A DNA stretch of 64,000 bases from Ruegeria sp. ANG-S4 (GCF_000814005.1 NZ_JWLK01000005.1:914406-978405), one strand, 5' to 3'. Positions 26,315 through 35,332 are shown, counted from the first letter of the stretch. Notes: a model not told the origin generated them from the sequence alone. Translations and numbers: made by a program.

Positions 26315-27091
26315 GTGACAGAAACCGCTCCCGTCATCGAGATCAGGAACCTCCATAAGAGTTTTGGACAACTCGAAGTCCTCAAAGGTGTGGATATCAC
26401 GGCACATCGCGGCGATGTGGTTTCGCTGATCGGGTCATCAGGTTCGGGAAAGTCCACGCTGCTGCGCTGTTGCAACCTTCTGGAAGACAGTCAGGATGGC
26501 GAGATATTGTTCAAAGGCGAACCCGTGCACTGGACAGGCAGCCACCATCATCGCCGCCCGGCTGATCCCAAACAAGTGCTGCGCATCCGCACCAACCTGT
26601 CGATGGTGTTTCAGCAATTCAATCTGTGGGCGCATATGACCATCCTGCAAAACGTGATGGAAGCCCCGGTCACAGTTTTGGGCCGCGACCGGGCCGAGGT
26701 CGAAGACAGCGCGCGCAAATATCTGGACAAGGTCGGCATCGGCGACAAATGCGACGTGTACCCGGCGCAGTTGTCGGGCGGTCAGCAACAACGTGCCGCC
26801 ATCGCCCGTGGCCTTTGCATGGAGCCAGAAGCGTTGTTGTTCGACGAGCCGACTTCGGCTCTGGACCCCGAGCTGGAACAGGAAGTCATCAAGGTAATCA
26901 AAGATTTGGCCGCCGAAGGCCGCACCATGATCATTGTGACTCATGACATGAAAATGGCTGCCGACATTTCAAGCCACGTTGTGTTCCTGCACCAAGGCCT
27001 GATCGAAGAAGAAGGCACGCCGGAAGATATCTTTACCACCCCTGAATCCACGCGGCTTCAGGGTTTTCTATCCGCCACCAAGGCGGCATAA
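26315..27091 (+). CDS. Polar amino acid ABC transporter, ATP-binding protein
   Basis: A 258-residue HisP/GlnQ-type ATPase: Walker A GSSGSGKST (40-48), signature LSGGQQQR, Walker B LLFDEPTSALDP, and switch His in IVTHDM. A SHHHRRPADPKQVLR insert sits between Walker A and the Q-loop (VFQQFNLW), as in basic amino acid and opine transporters. GTG 26315 (VTETAPVIEIRNLHK) is preferred to the TTG at 26246 because the extra residues are Pro/Thr-rich and non-homologous. First gene of a four-gene importer operon. Confidence 0.93.
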   Translation: MTETAPVIEIRNLHKSFGQLEVLKGVDITAHRGDVVSLIGSSGSGKSTLLRCCNLLEDSQDGEILFKGEPVHWTGSHHHRRPADPKQVLRIRTNLSMVFQQFNLWAHMTILQNVMEAPVTVLGRDRAEVEDSARKYLDKVGIGDKCDVYPAQLSGGQQQRAAIARGLCMEPEALLFDEPTSALDPELEQEVIKVIKDLAAEGRTMIIVTHDMKMAADISSHVVFLHQGLIEEEGTPEDIFTTPESTRLQGFLSATKAA

Positions 27092-27123
27092 CCTCAGAAC
27101 AGATCAAAGTAGGGGAGTAACCA

Positions 27124-27873
27124 ATGAAAAACCTGATTCTGACCACCGCAGCACTGGCGCTGACCGCCGGCATGGCAATGGCAGACACTGTGCGCATGGG
27201 CACGGAAGGCGCCTACCCTCCGTACAACTTCATCAATGACGCAGGCGAAGTTGACGGGTTCGAGCGCGAGCTTGGCGACGAGCTGTGCAAACGCGCAGGT
27301 CTGGAATGCGAATGGGTCAAAAATGACTGGGATTCGATCATTCCAAACCTGGTGTCCGGCAACTACGACACCATCATCGCGGGCATGTCGATCACGGATG
27401 AACGGGACGAAGTCATCGACTTTACCCAGAACTACGTTCCGCCTGCGGCGTCGGCCTTTGCCGCTGCATCTGACGGCGCCGACCTGAGTGGCGGCGTGGT
27501 TGCTGCGCAAACCGCAACGATTCAGGCTGGGTACGTCGCGGAAAGCGGCGCGACACTGGTCGAATTCGCAACGCCGGAAGAAACCATCGCGGCCGTTCGC
27601 AGCGGTGAGGCAGATGCTGTGTTCGCAGACAAAGACTACCTTGTTCCGATCGTGGAAGAATCGGGCGGCGAGCTTGTATTCGTAGGCGATGACGTGCCGC
27701 TGGGCGGCGGCGTTGGCATGGGCGTCCGCGAAAGCGACGGCGAACTGCGCGGCAAGTTCGATGAAGCCATCACTTCGATGAAGGCGGATGGCACTCTGAA
27801 TGAGATGCTGAAAAAGTGGTTTGGTGAGGGCACTGCCACTTATGGTACCGACGGTTCCGTCGTAACCAACTAA
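27124..27873 (+). CDS. Periplasmic amino-acid-binding protein of ABC importer
   Basis: A 249-residue solute-binding protein of family 3 (HisJ/ArgT-like). The signal peptide is about residues 1-20 (AMAMA before DTVRMG). The ligand-pocket motifs GTEGAYPPYNFINDAGEVDG, CEWVKNDWDSIIPNL and GMSITDERDEVIDFT are typical of binders of Lys/Arg/Orn/His or opines. GGGGAG lies 7 bases before the ATG. Flanked by its ATPase upstream and two permeases downstream; a double hairpin follows the stop. Confidence 0.93.
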   Translation: MKNLILTTAALALTAGMAMADTVRMGTEGAYPPYNFINDAGEVDGFERELGDELCKRAGLECEWVKNDWDSIIPNLVSGNYDTIIAGMSITDERDEVIDFTQNYVPPAASAFAAASDGADLSGGVVAAQTATIQAGYVAESGATLVEFATPEETIAAVRSGEADAVFADKDYLVPIVEESGGELVFVGDDVPLGGGVGMGVRESDGELRGKFDEAITSMKADGTLNEMLKKWFGEGTATYGTDGSVVTN

Positions 27874-27886
27874 GCGCTTGCTCAAT

Positions 27887-27932
27887 AGGTCCGGCGTGCA
27901 TGATGCGCCGGACCTCCCGGCAGCTTGCCGGG
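27887..27932 (+). other. Tandem hairpins between binding-protein and permease genes
   Basis: AGGTCCGGCG/CGCCGGACCT (27887-27896 with 27906-27915) is followed at once by CCCGGCA/TGCCGGG (27916-27922 with 27926-27932). Neither has a T tract. In many importer operons such 3' structures protect the binding-protein mRNA and lower permease expression; that role is inferred here. Confidence 0.6.
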
Positions 27933-27954
27933 TCTGACGTTCGAAAGACGCCTG

Positions 27955-28842
27955 ATGTTCTCCTACTGCGTTGATCCTGACACGCTCGGCACGTTCCGCT
28001 GGTTCTCTTGTTACCTGACGACCGGCGTGCACTGGTCGTTCTACCTTTCTTTTCTGAAAGTTCTGCTGTTGTTGGCCGTGACTGCTCCGGTTGCGCTTAG
28101 CTTTGGATTTGCAGGGGCAATGGCAGCGCGGTCGCATTTTCCGCCGCTCAGCTGGTTGGGCAAAGGCTACATCGCAATTGTTCGCGGCGTTCCCGACATC
28201 GCGTTTTTTCTGTTTTTCGTCATCGCATTGGATCAGGGGTTTGAATGGATCCGCCACAAAGTCCTGTGCCCGGATTGGAGCGAGCCCATCCGGCAGGGAA
28301 ACGACTTCCTTGTCTGTCAGAGCGCCAAACTGCCTTTGGGAACTGCACCTGAATGGGTGCACGAGACATATGGCTTCATTCTGGCGGTTATCACGTTTTC
28401 GATCGTGTTCGGGGCGTTCGCGGCCAACGTTCTGTTTGGCGGTATGCGCGCTGTTCCACACGCTCAGTTAGAGACGGCTGAAGCCTACGGCATGACGCGC
28501 CGCGAGACTTTCTGGCGTATCCTGGTCCCGCAAATGTGGGTCTATGCCCTGCCCGGCCTTTCAAACCTCTGGATGGTCCTGATCAAGGCGACGCCATTGC
28601 TGTTCCTGCTGGGCATCGAAGATATCGTTTACTGGGCCCGCGAATTGGGTGGCACCAAAACGTCCAGATTTACGGAATACCCCCACGGTGACTGGCGCAT
28701 GTGGTACTTCCTGTTCCTGCTGATTTTTTACCTTGGCATGACGCGCGTGTCCGAGATCGGACTTGAAAAGCTGATGCGGCGTCTGTCACACGGACAGGCA
28801 ACATCCGGCGGTGAATTGCTGCGCAAGGAGACCACCGCATGA
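27955..28842 (+). CDS. ABC transporter permease (polar amino acid type), first subunit
   Basis: A 295-residue inner-membrane permease of the HisQM/GlnP type, with the EAA loop ETAEAYGMTRRETFWRILVPQMW. It is longer than the usual 220-240 residues because of a segment of about 50 residues between helices (after VIALDQGFEW) containing two cysteines (LCPDW and LVCQSAKL), likely periplasmic. ATG 27955 is chosen; the TTG at 27925 falls in the hairpin. The 3' end overlaps the second permease by 4 bases (ATGA). Confidence 0.92.
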   Translation: MFSYCVDPDTLGTFRWFSCYLTTGVHWSFYLSFLKVLLLLAVTAPVALSFGFAGAMAARSHFPPLSWLGKGYIAIVRGVPDIAFFLFFVIALDQGFEWIRHKVLCPDWSEPIRQGNDFLVCQSAKLPLGTAPEWVHETYGFILAVITFSIVFGAFAANVLFGGMRAVPHAQLETAEAYGMTRRETFWRILVPQMWVYALPGLSNLWMVLIKATPLLFLLGIEDIVYWARELGGTKTSRFTEYPHGDWRMWYFLFLLIFYLGMTRVSEIGLEKLMRRLSHGQATSGGELLRKETTA

Positions 28843-29645
28843 GCTGCTTGCAAACCATTCAGGACTACGGCCTCCGGTCCATAGGCATCGGCGAGCGGTT
28901 GCTGCCCAAGACCGATTTTACCCTTTGCGAGCATTTCACTCTGATTGGCTCGGGCATGATCTGGAATATCTATTTCGGGATCATGGCGATGATCACCGGG
29001 TTCTTTCTGGCAACTGCGCTGGCTGTTGGAAAAGCATCCCCGAACAAATGGCTGCGGAAGCCATCGCAGTGGTTCATCTTCCTCTTTCGCGGCTCGCCGC
29101 TCTTTATCCAGTTCTTCTTTGCTTATTTCTTCTTTCTGTCGCTCAAGAAGACGTACCCGATGTTTGACGCGCTGACCTCGGCCTGGCTGGGCGCTTTGAT
29201 TGTCCTGTTCCTGAACACATCGGCCTATTCGGGCGAAATCTTCTACGGTGCGCTGCGTTCGATTCCCAAAGGCGATATTGAGGCGGCGGATGCCTATGGC
29301 ATGACCGGTTGGGCCCGGTTCCGGCGGATAACGTGGCCGACGATGCTGCGCCTCGCCTGGCCGGCCTACACCAACGAAGCCATCTTTGTGTTTCAGTCGA
29401 CCACGCTGGTCTTCTTTTCGGCCTTTCCCGCATGGCAACAACGCGGCGATGCTCTGTATTACGCCAGCTATTTTGCCGACAAAACGTTCAACCCATTTGT
29501 TCCCTACCCGATACTGGCCTTTTACTTCATCCTGCTCACGCTGGTGATCGTTTGGAGCTTTGGGATGGTGAACAAGCGCCTGAACCGCCACCTGCCGGCG
29601 GAAAGAAAAGCAAAGATGCGGTTCCGCCTCAACCTGGCGCGTTAA
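28839..29645 (+). CDS. ABC transporter permease (polar amino acid type), second subunit
   Basis: A 268-residue HisM-like permease with EAA loop IEAADAYGMTGWARFRRITWP. The first 35 residues form a non-hydrophobic extension (LQTIQDYGLRSIGIGERLL) before the first helix. Helices include FFLATALAVG, FIFLFRGSPLFIQFFFAYFF and LAFYFILLTLVIVW. Start overlaps the preceding stop. The stop overlaps by 4 bases the convergent MtfA-like gene. Confidence 0.92.
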   Translation: MSCLQTIQDYGLRSIGIGERLLPKTDFTLCEHFTLIGSGMIWNIYFGIMAMITGFFLATALAVGKASPNKWLRKPSQWFIFLFRGSPLFIQFFFAYFFFLSLKKTYPMFDALTSAWLGALIVLFLNTSAYSGEIFYGALRSIPKGDIEAADAYGMTGWARFRRITWPTMLRLAWPAYTNEAIFVFQSTTLVFFSAFPAWQQRGDALYYASYFADKTFNPFVPYPILAFYFILLTLVIVWSFGMVNKRLNRHLPAERKAKMRFRLNLAR

Positions 29646-30451
29646 GCCCACTCGACAGGGTCCAGCCTGAACAGCTTCGAAAGCTGGTCGTAAACCTCTG
29701 GGACTTCATGTTTCAGGGCGCGCGGGCGCTCGAAGAAGACCTCGACCGACACGGCAAAAAACTCTTCGTGGCCGGTTGCACCGTAAGGATCGATAACCGT
29801 ATGCCGCCCGGTTTCAACCGCGTGAACATGTGCATCGTAAGCGGTCAGAAATACCTTTTCCCATTCAGCGAAACTCTGACCTTTATTCAGGACCGGAACG
29901 CCGTTGGTGCTGCCTGAAAGGTCGTCGATCTGGTGGGCGAACTCGTGAAACACGACGTTCTGCCCGTCGTGGTCATCCAATGCGCCTTGTCGGCTGTGCG
30001 CCCACGACAATATCACCGGACCGCGATCCCAGCTTTCGCCTGTGCGTACGATTTCTTTCTCCGTCACGACATAGCCGGACCGCCGCTGCTGGCGGGATTT
30101 AAACGCATTCGGGTAGATCAACACCGTGGTCAGGTTGTCGTACCAAAGCTCGCTATTGATGATCAGCAGACAGGCCTGAGCAGCGATTGAGAGCTGCATC
30201 TCTTCTGTCACGTCCAGACCGTCGCAGCCGTAGAACTCGACCTGATCCAGAAACAGGTTCACCTTGCCGTCCAGCTTGGTGCGCAGGTCAGGTGGCAGTT
30301 TGCGCAGAATCGGCACCTGAGCATCAATGATCGCGCTTTCGCGGTTGGTCAAAGGTGTCGAAAGAAGGCGCGTTCGGGTTTGAGATTTGGACCAGGCCCG
30401 ATACCCAAAATACCCTGCGCCGAGAAAAACGATGACAAGAAAGATGTACAT
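29642..30451 (-). CDS. MtfA-like zinc-dependent peptidase
   Basis: A 269-residue protein of the MtfA family: one N-terminal membrane helix (about 2-18), then a zinc-peptidase domain with HEFAH (His169, Glu170, His173), followed by QIDDLSG and a downstream glutamate ligand in GHEEFFAVSVEVFFE. E. coli MtfA binds the Mlc repressor and is an aminopeptidase, but it lacks the membrane helix seen here, so the partner may differ. Convergent with the ABC operon. Confidence 0.9.
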   Translation of the reverse strand: MYIFLVIVFLGAGYFGYRAWSKSQTRTRLLSTPLTNRESAIIDAQVPILRKLPPDLRTKLDGKVNLFLDQVEFYGCDGLDVTEEMQLSIAAQACLLIINSELWYDNLTTVLIYPNAFKSRQQRRSGYVVTEKEIVRTGESWDRGPVILSWAHSRQGALDDHDGQNVVFHEFAHQIDDLSGSTNGVPVLNKGQSFAEWEKVFLTAYDAHVHAVETGRHTVIDPYGATGHEEFFAVSVEVFFERPRALKHEVPEVYDQLSKLFRLDPVEWA

Positions 30452-30526
30452 TCCAGAACACTAGGCCAATCCCGTCCGGCAGGAAATCCCGTTGTCCAGT
30501 GGGCGCGTCCCGGATCAGCGCTTCAT

Positions 30527-30540
30527 AATTTGATCAAATT
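30527..30540. promoter_or_regulatory. Palindromic operator AATTTGATCAAATT (copy 1)
   Basis: A perfect 14-bp palindrome 60 bases before the GTG start of the first glutamine synthetase-like gene. Extended context TAATTTGATCAAATTT-N-GTGAC is shared with the copy at 31955. Two identical copies upstream of two genes of one pathway point to a local transcription factor; its identity is unknown. Confidence 0.65.
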
Positions 30541-30599
30541 TCGTGACATGGGGCACAGGGTCAATTACACCTAGCTCAGCATGTCCTTAGGAGGGTTCT

Positions 30600-31919
30600 G
30601 TGGACTCGAGCAATGTGAACAGTATTCGCGTCGTCGCTTGTGATCTGAACGGTCAGATGCGTGGAAAGCGGGTGCCGCCGTCTTATGCTGCCAAGCTTGA
30701 CACGGGCGCGATCCGAATGCCGTTTTCCGCACTGAATGTCGATCTGTGGGGCGCCGATATTGACGGCAGTCCGCTTGTCTTCGAAAGCGGCGATGCCGAT
30801 GGGGTTCTGTTGCCGACCGGTCGCGGACCGGTGCCCGTCCCCTGGCTGGACACGGCGACCGAGCTGGTTCCGATGGGTTTGCATGATGATCAGGGTGTCC
30901 CCTTCGACGGCGATCCTCGCCATGCTCTTTCCGGTGTCTTGTCACGTTATGCGCAACGGGGCTGGTCCGTCGTGGCGGCCACCGAGCTTGAGTTTACGCT
31001 GCTGGACAGTTCAGGGGCCGAACCACGACCGCCGCTGAACCCGCGCACCGGTCGACGATTGAGCGATGAGGCTGTTTTGTCCGTCTCCGAAATGGACGCG
31101 TTCGATGCGTTTTTCACCGATCTATATGACGGATGCGATGCGATGGGCATCCCCGCCCAAACCGCCATTTCAGAAAGCGGGATCGGTCAGTTCGAAATCA
31201 ACCTGAATCATCAGGACGCCCTGCGGTGTGCCGATGATACGTGGCTTTTCAAGGCGTTGGTCCGTGGCATTGCGCAAAAGCACGGGTTCTCGGCCACTTT
31301 TATGGCGAAACCATATGCCGAGGACGCGGGGAATGGGATGCATGTGCACTTTTCGGTACTGGATGCGGACGGGCGAAACGTTTTTGACGATGGCGGGCCG
31401 GAAGGGAATGATACGCTGCGCGCGGCGGTTGCCGGGTGTCTGGCTGCGATGCCGGGGAGCACCCTGATCTTCGCGCCGCACGGAAACTCTTTTTCGCGAC
31501 TTGTGCCCGATGCACATGCCCCGACGGGGGCGAGTTGGGGATACGAAAACCGAACCGCTGCGATCCGCATCCCGGGCGGCGCGCCAGTAGCTCGACGGAT
31601 CGAACATCGCGTGGCCGGTGGAGATATTAACCCCTACCTGATGTTGGCAGCTATATTGGGTGCCGCCTTTGTCGGAATCGAGGATAACATGTCAGCGCCC
31701 GAACCGATCACGGGAAACGCTTACGAGGCTAAAGACCTTCCGCAGCTGGCAGCGGATTGGGACGCCGCCATTTCGGCGTTCGAAACCGACCCGATCGTCG
31801 CGCGCATTTTTCCCGCTGATCTGATCCGCAATATGGCCCTGACCAAGCGGCAGGAAATCGTCCGCTTTTCGGACCGGGCGCCCGAGGATCACTGGCTCAG
31901 CTATGTCGGTGCAGTGTGA
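30600..31919 (+). CDS. Glutamine synthetase-family gamma-glutamyl ligase (first)
   Basis: A 439-residue PuuA/GS-III-like ligase that probably links glutamate to an amine with ATP. Core motifs: ATELEFTLLD, GIGQFEINLNHQDAL, ATFMAKPYAEDAGNGMHVHF, and the phosphate/glutamate-site ENRTAAIRIPGG with RIEHRVAGGDINPYL. GTG 30600 has AGGAGG 5 bases upstream. A close relative, but not a near copy, of the gene at 32658. It is the first gene of a same-strand group running to 35332, with its own operator-like palindrome. Confidence 0.92.
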   Translation: MDSSNVNSIRVVACDLNGQMRGKRVPPSYAAKLDTGAIRMPFSALNVDLWGADIDGSPLVFESGDADGVLLPTGRGPVPVPWLDTATELVPMGLHDDQGVPFDGDPRHALSGVLSRYAQRGWSVVAATELEFTLLDSSGAEPRPPLNPRTGRRLSDEAVLSVSEMDAFDAFFTDLYDGCDAMGIPAQTAISESGIGQFEINLNHQDALRCADDTWLFKALVRGIAQKHGFSATFMAKPYAEDAGNGMHVHFSVLDADGRNVFDDGGPEGNDTLRAAVAGCLAAMPGSTLIFAPHGNSFSRLVPDAHAPTGASWGYENRTAAIRIPGGAPVARRIEHRVAGGDINPYLMLAAILGAAFVGIEDNMSAPEPITGNAYEAKDLPQLAADWDAAISAFETDPIVARIFPADLIRNMALTKRQEIVRFSDRAPEDHWLSYVGAV

Positions 31920-31954
31920 CCCTCTTGTCCGGGCTTTGGGAGTCCGTTAGACTT

Positions 31955-31968
31955 AATTTGATCAAATT
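31955..31968. promoter_or_regulatory. Palindromic operator AATTTGATCAAATT (copy 2)
   Basis: Identical to the palindrome at 30527 and also followed by TT-N-GTGAC. It lies only 10 bases before the ATG of the amidotransferase gene, so a bound protein would overlap the translation-initiation region or a leaderless start. Confidence 0.65.
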
Positions 31969-31977
31969 TGGTGACTT

Positions 31978-32658
31978 ATGAAAATCGGCATCCTTGTGAC
32001 CGGCCACCCCCCGGACGAGCTTTATGACCAGTTTGGTGAATATGATGGTATGTTCCGCACCCTGCTGGACGGCAACGATTTTGAGTTCGATACTTTCTTT
32101 GTCGTTGATGGCCAGTTCCCCAGCGACGCCTTGCAGGCTGACGGTTGGATCATCACTGGCTCGCGTCACGGCGCTTATGAAGACCATCCCTGGATTCCCC
32201 CACTTGAAGACTTGATCCGAGCGATATGGGACAGCCGCAGACCATTGATCGGTGTGTGCTTTGGCCATCAGATCATCGCCCAGGCTCTTGGCGGCAAGGT
32301 CGAGAAATTCAAAGGCGGTTGGGCGGTCGGTCCAACGGAATATGCGTTGGATGGTGATGCGGTAACTCTGAACGCCTGGCATCAGGACCAGGTCGTCGAG
32401 CTGCCGGAATGCGCCCAGGTCACAGGAACCAACGACTTTTGCGAGAACGCGATGTTGGCTTATGGCGACTCGATCTGGACAGTTCAGGCGCACCCCGAAT
32501 ATGGCGGCGATTTCATCGCTGGCCTGATGCGCACACGCGGCAAGGGTGTGGTGCCTGACGCTCTTTTGAAAGATGCAGCCGACAACGCGGACAAGCCGGA
32601 CGACAACGCGGTAATCGGGCGGTATATGGCCAATTTCCTGAAGAAAGCGAGGGGCTGA
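31978..32658 (+). CDS. Class I glutamine amidotransferase-like hydrolase
   Basis: A 226-residue GMP-synthase-type GATase1 domain with Cys94 (GVCFGHQ), His172 and Glu174 (AHPEY). No synthase domain is attached. Between two gamma-glutamyl ligases its likely task is to hydrolyse a gamma-glutamyl intermediate, the job PuuD does in putrescine catabolism, although PuuD belongs to a different subgroup. The stop overlaps the next ATG as TGATG. No standard ribosome site is visible upstream, only the palindrome. Confidence 0.9.
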   Translation: MKIGILVTGHPPDELYDQFGEYDGMFRTLLDGNDFEFDTFFVVDGQFPSDALQADGWIITGSRHGAYEDHPWIPPLEDLIRAIWDSRRPLIGVCFGHQIIAQALGGKVEKFKGGWAVGPTEYALDGDAVTLNAWHQDQVVELPECAQVTGTNDFCENAMLAYGDSIWTVQAHPEYGGDFIAGLMRTRGKGVVPDALLKDAADNADKPDDNAVIGRYMANFLKKARG

Positions 32659-34016
32659 TGGCCGATTGGACAGAAAAATTGCCAGAGGCGGCACGCGACT
32701 ACTTCGAAGGCAAGCGCCTAGACGAGGTTGAATGCATCATCTCGGACTTGCCCGGGATTGCCCGTGGCAAGGCGGTTCCGGCCTCAAAATTCGCAAAGCA
32801 ATCCTATTTCCATCTGCCCGACAGCATCTTCTACCAAACCATTACCGGGGACTGGGGCGAAGCCGCTGGCGAAGACGGCTTCATTGAACGGGATATGATC
32901 CTCAAGCCGGATCTGTCGACGGCAACGGCCGCGCCCTGGACCGGGGATTGGACGCTTCAGGTGATCCACGACGCCTATGACCGTGACGGAAACCCGATCC
33001 CTTTCAGCCCCCGGAATGTGTTGAAGCGGGTTGTCCAGCTGTATCACGACAAGGGCTGGAAACCGGTTGTCGCACCGGAAATGGAGTTCTTTCTGGTCGC
33101 CCGTAACGTCGATCCTGCACGCGGCATCGAACCAATGATGGGCCGCTCTGGCCGCCCGGCTGCTGCGCGTCAGGCCTATTCCATGACCGCGGTTGACGAG
33201 TTTGGGCCGGTGATCGACGACATCTATGACTTTGCCGAGTTTCAGGGATTTGAGATCGACGGTATTACGCAGGAAGGCGGTGCTGGACAGCTGGAAATCA
33301 ACCTGCGCCACGGCAATCCCGTCAAACTGGCGGACGAGGTTTTCTATTTCAAGCGCCTCATCCGTGAGGCAGCATTGCGCCACAACTGCTTTGCGACATT
33401 CATGGCGAAACCGATCGAAGAAGAACCAGGGTCTGCCATGCACATTCACCACTCGATCACGGATATCGAGACGGGCCAGAACATCTTTTCCGGGCCCCAA
33501 GGCGGTGAAACGGACGCGTTCTACAATTTCATTGCAGGGCTGCAGACTCACCTGCCAGCCGGGTTGGCCGTCATGGCGCCTTATGTGAATTCTTACCGGC
33601 GTTACGTCAAAGACCACGCAGCCCCGATCAATTTGGAATGGGCGCGGGACAACCGCACGACGGGTATCCGCGTCCCTCTTTCTGGTCCGGAAAGCCGCCG
33701 GGTCGAGAACCGCATCGCCGGGATGGATTGCAATCCTTACCTTGGCATCGCGCTATCGCTGGCGTGCGGGTATCTTGGCCTGATCAATCAGGACAGACCC
33801 CGCCGACAGTTTTACGGGGACGCGTATGAAGGCGAAGGCGATATTCCGCAGGTAATGGGGCAAGCCTTGGAGTTGTTTGACGAAGCCGAAGCGCTGCACC
33901 AGGTCCTGGGCCCGGAATTTGCGCGCGTCTACAGCATCGTAAAGCGCGCGGAGTATGAAGAGTTCCTGCAGGTCATCTCTCCGTGGGAGCGTGAGCATCT
34001 GCTGTTGAACGTCTGA
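32658..34016 (+). CDS. Glutamine synthetase-family gamma-glutamyl ligase (second)
   Basis: A 452-residue GS-type ligase of the PuuA (glutamate-putrescine ligase) kind: CIISDLPGIARGKAVPASKF, APEMEFFLVAR, GAGQLEINLRHGN, ATFMAKPIEEEPGSAMHIHH and NRTTGIRVPLSGPESRRVEN. It conserves the GS nucleotide and glutamate sites. Starts within the preceding stop and ends 2 bases before the oxidoreductase, so the three genes form one unit. The amine substrate is not determined. Confidence 0.93.
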   Translation: MADWTEKLPEAARDYFEGKRLDEVECIISDLPGIARGKAVPASKFAKQSYFHLPDSIFYQTITGDWGEAAGEDGFIERDMILKPDLSTATAAPWTGDWTLQVIHDAYDRDGNPIPFSPRNVLKRVVQLYHDKGWKPVVAPEMEFFLVARNVDPARGIEPMMGRSGRPAAARQAYSMTAVDEFGPVIDDIYDFAEFQGFEIDGITQEGGAGQLEINLRHGNPVKLADEVFYFKRLIREAALRHNCFATFMAKPIEEEPGSAMHIHHSITDIETGQNIFSGPQGGETDAFYNFIAGLQTHLPAGLAVMAPYVNSYRRYVKDHAAPINLEWARDNRTTGIRVPLSGPESRRVENRIAGMDCNPYLGIALSLACGYLGLINQDRPRRQFYGDAYEGEGDIPQVMGQALELFDEAEALHQVLGPEFARVYSIVKRAEYEEFLQVISPWEREHLLLNV

Positions 34017-34018
34017 AC

Positions 34019-35332
34019 ATGGCTGGTCTGAACCTTCTCTATTCAAACGACCAAAAGGCCGAGTTTCCGCCAAGCTGGTATGCCGCAACCGCGCATCCGG
34101 CGGATCGTTACCCGGCCTTGCATGGCGAGATCAAAGCGGATGTTTGCGTCGTCGGCGGCGGCTATACCGGTCTGTCGGCAGCGCTGCACCTTGCCGAGGC
34201 CGGGTTTGACGTGGTTCTGTTGGAGGCGCACCGTATCGGGTTCGGCGCATCCGGTCGCAACGGCGGTCAACTGGGCAGCGCGCAGCGCATGGGGCAGGAA
34301 GAGCTGGAGCGTCTGGTTGGGGACGCCGATGCCCACAAGCTGTGGGAGCTGGCGGAAGATGCCAAAAACCTCGTCAAATCCTTGATTGCGAAACACGGGA
34401 TTGATTGCGACCTGAAACCCGGGATTGCCGAACTGGGGCTCAGCAGCGGCGAACGGCAGGATCTTCACGCCCATGCCGCGCATCTTTCGGACAAATACGG
34501 CTATGACCAAATCGAGTTGCTGGATGAAGAAGCCGGCCACGCGATCTGCCCCTCGCCTGCGTACAAGGGTGGTTATATGGATATGGGTGCTGGCCACCTG
34601 CATCCGCTCAACTACGCTTTGGGTCTAGGTCGTGCAGCGGTTGCCGCCGGGGCGCGGTTCTATGAAGAAACCGAAGTTCTGGGCATAGATGAAGGTATCC
34701 GCACCACGATACGCAGCGAAAATGGCAGCGTCACGTCGGATCACGTTATTTTGGCCTGTAACGGATACCTTGGAACCTTGGACCGCCGGGTTGCATCTCG
34801 CGTCATGCCAATCAACAATTTCATTGCTGCAACGGAACCTTTGGGGGCTGCAGCGCAGGACGTTCTGACCCGCGACATAGCGGTCGCTGATACAAAATTC
34901 GTGGTGAACTACTTCCGCCTCAGCGCCGACAGGCGCTTGCTGTTTGGTGGCGGCGAAAGCTATGGCTATCGGTTTCCAACCGATATCGCAGCCAAGGTTC
35001 GCAAACCGATGACCGAGATCTTTCCCCATCTGCGCGACGTCCGGATCGACTATGCATGGGGCGGCACATTGGCCATTACAATGCGGCGCATGCCTTACCT
35101 TGTGCGTTTGGCCCCGAATATTCTGTCGGCTTCGGGCTATTCCGGTCACGGGGTTGGCACGGCGACACATGCCGGACAGTTGATGGCGCTTGCCATCCAG
35201 GGACAGGCGGACGGCTTTGACACGATGGCGCGTGTTCCCGCCTTGCCCTTTCCCGGCGGGCCTGCATTGCGCAACCCGCTGCTTGTTCTGGCCATGACCT
35301 GGTACGCGCTACGCGACCGGATCGGGCTCTGA
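34019..35332 (+). CDS. FAD-dependent amine oxidoreductase (PuuB-like)
   Basis: A 437-residue DAO-family flavoprotein: FAD fold DVCVVGGGYTGLSAALHLAE near residue 40, then GASGRNGGQLGSAQRMG, DHVILACNGYLG, and C-terminal GYSGHGVGTATHAGQLMA. PuuB-type enzymes oxidise the gamma-glutamylated amine to an aldehyde. The N-terminal motif SWYAATAHPADRYPALHG is typical of PuuB/OrdL relatives. No aldehyde dehydrogenase (PuuC) or transaminase of the classical pathway follows immediately; a DegT aminotransferase comes after a 112-base gap. Confidence 0.93.
   Translation: MAGLNLLYSNDQKAEFPPSWYAATAHPADRYPALHGEIKADVCVVGGGYTGLSAALHLAEAGFDVVLLEAHRIGFGASGRNGGQLGSAQRMGQEELERLVGDADAHKLWELAEDAKNLVKSLIAKHGIDCDLKPGIAELGLSSGERQDLHAHAAHLSDKYGYDQIELLDEEAGHAICPSPAYKGGYMDMGAGHLHPLNYALGLGRAAVAAGARFYEETEVLGIDEGIRTTIRSENGSVTSDHVILACNGYLGTLDRRVASRVMPINNFIAATEPLGAAAQDVLTRDIAVADTKFVVNYFRLSADRRLLFGGGESYGYRFPTDIAAKVRKPMTEIFPHLRDVRIDYAWGGTLAITMRRMPYLVRLAPNILSASGYSGHGVGTATHAGQLMALAIQGQADGFDTMARVPALPFPGGPALRNPLLVLAMTWYALRDRIGL

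Noticed and set aside
27094..28461. A 455-codon minus-strand open frame opposite the ABC genes
   Set aside because: Shadow of the binding protein and permease genes; no ribosome site and no recognisable domain.
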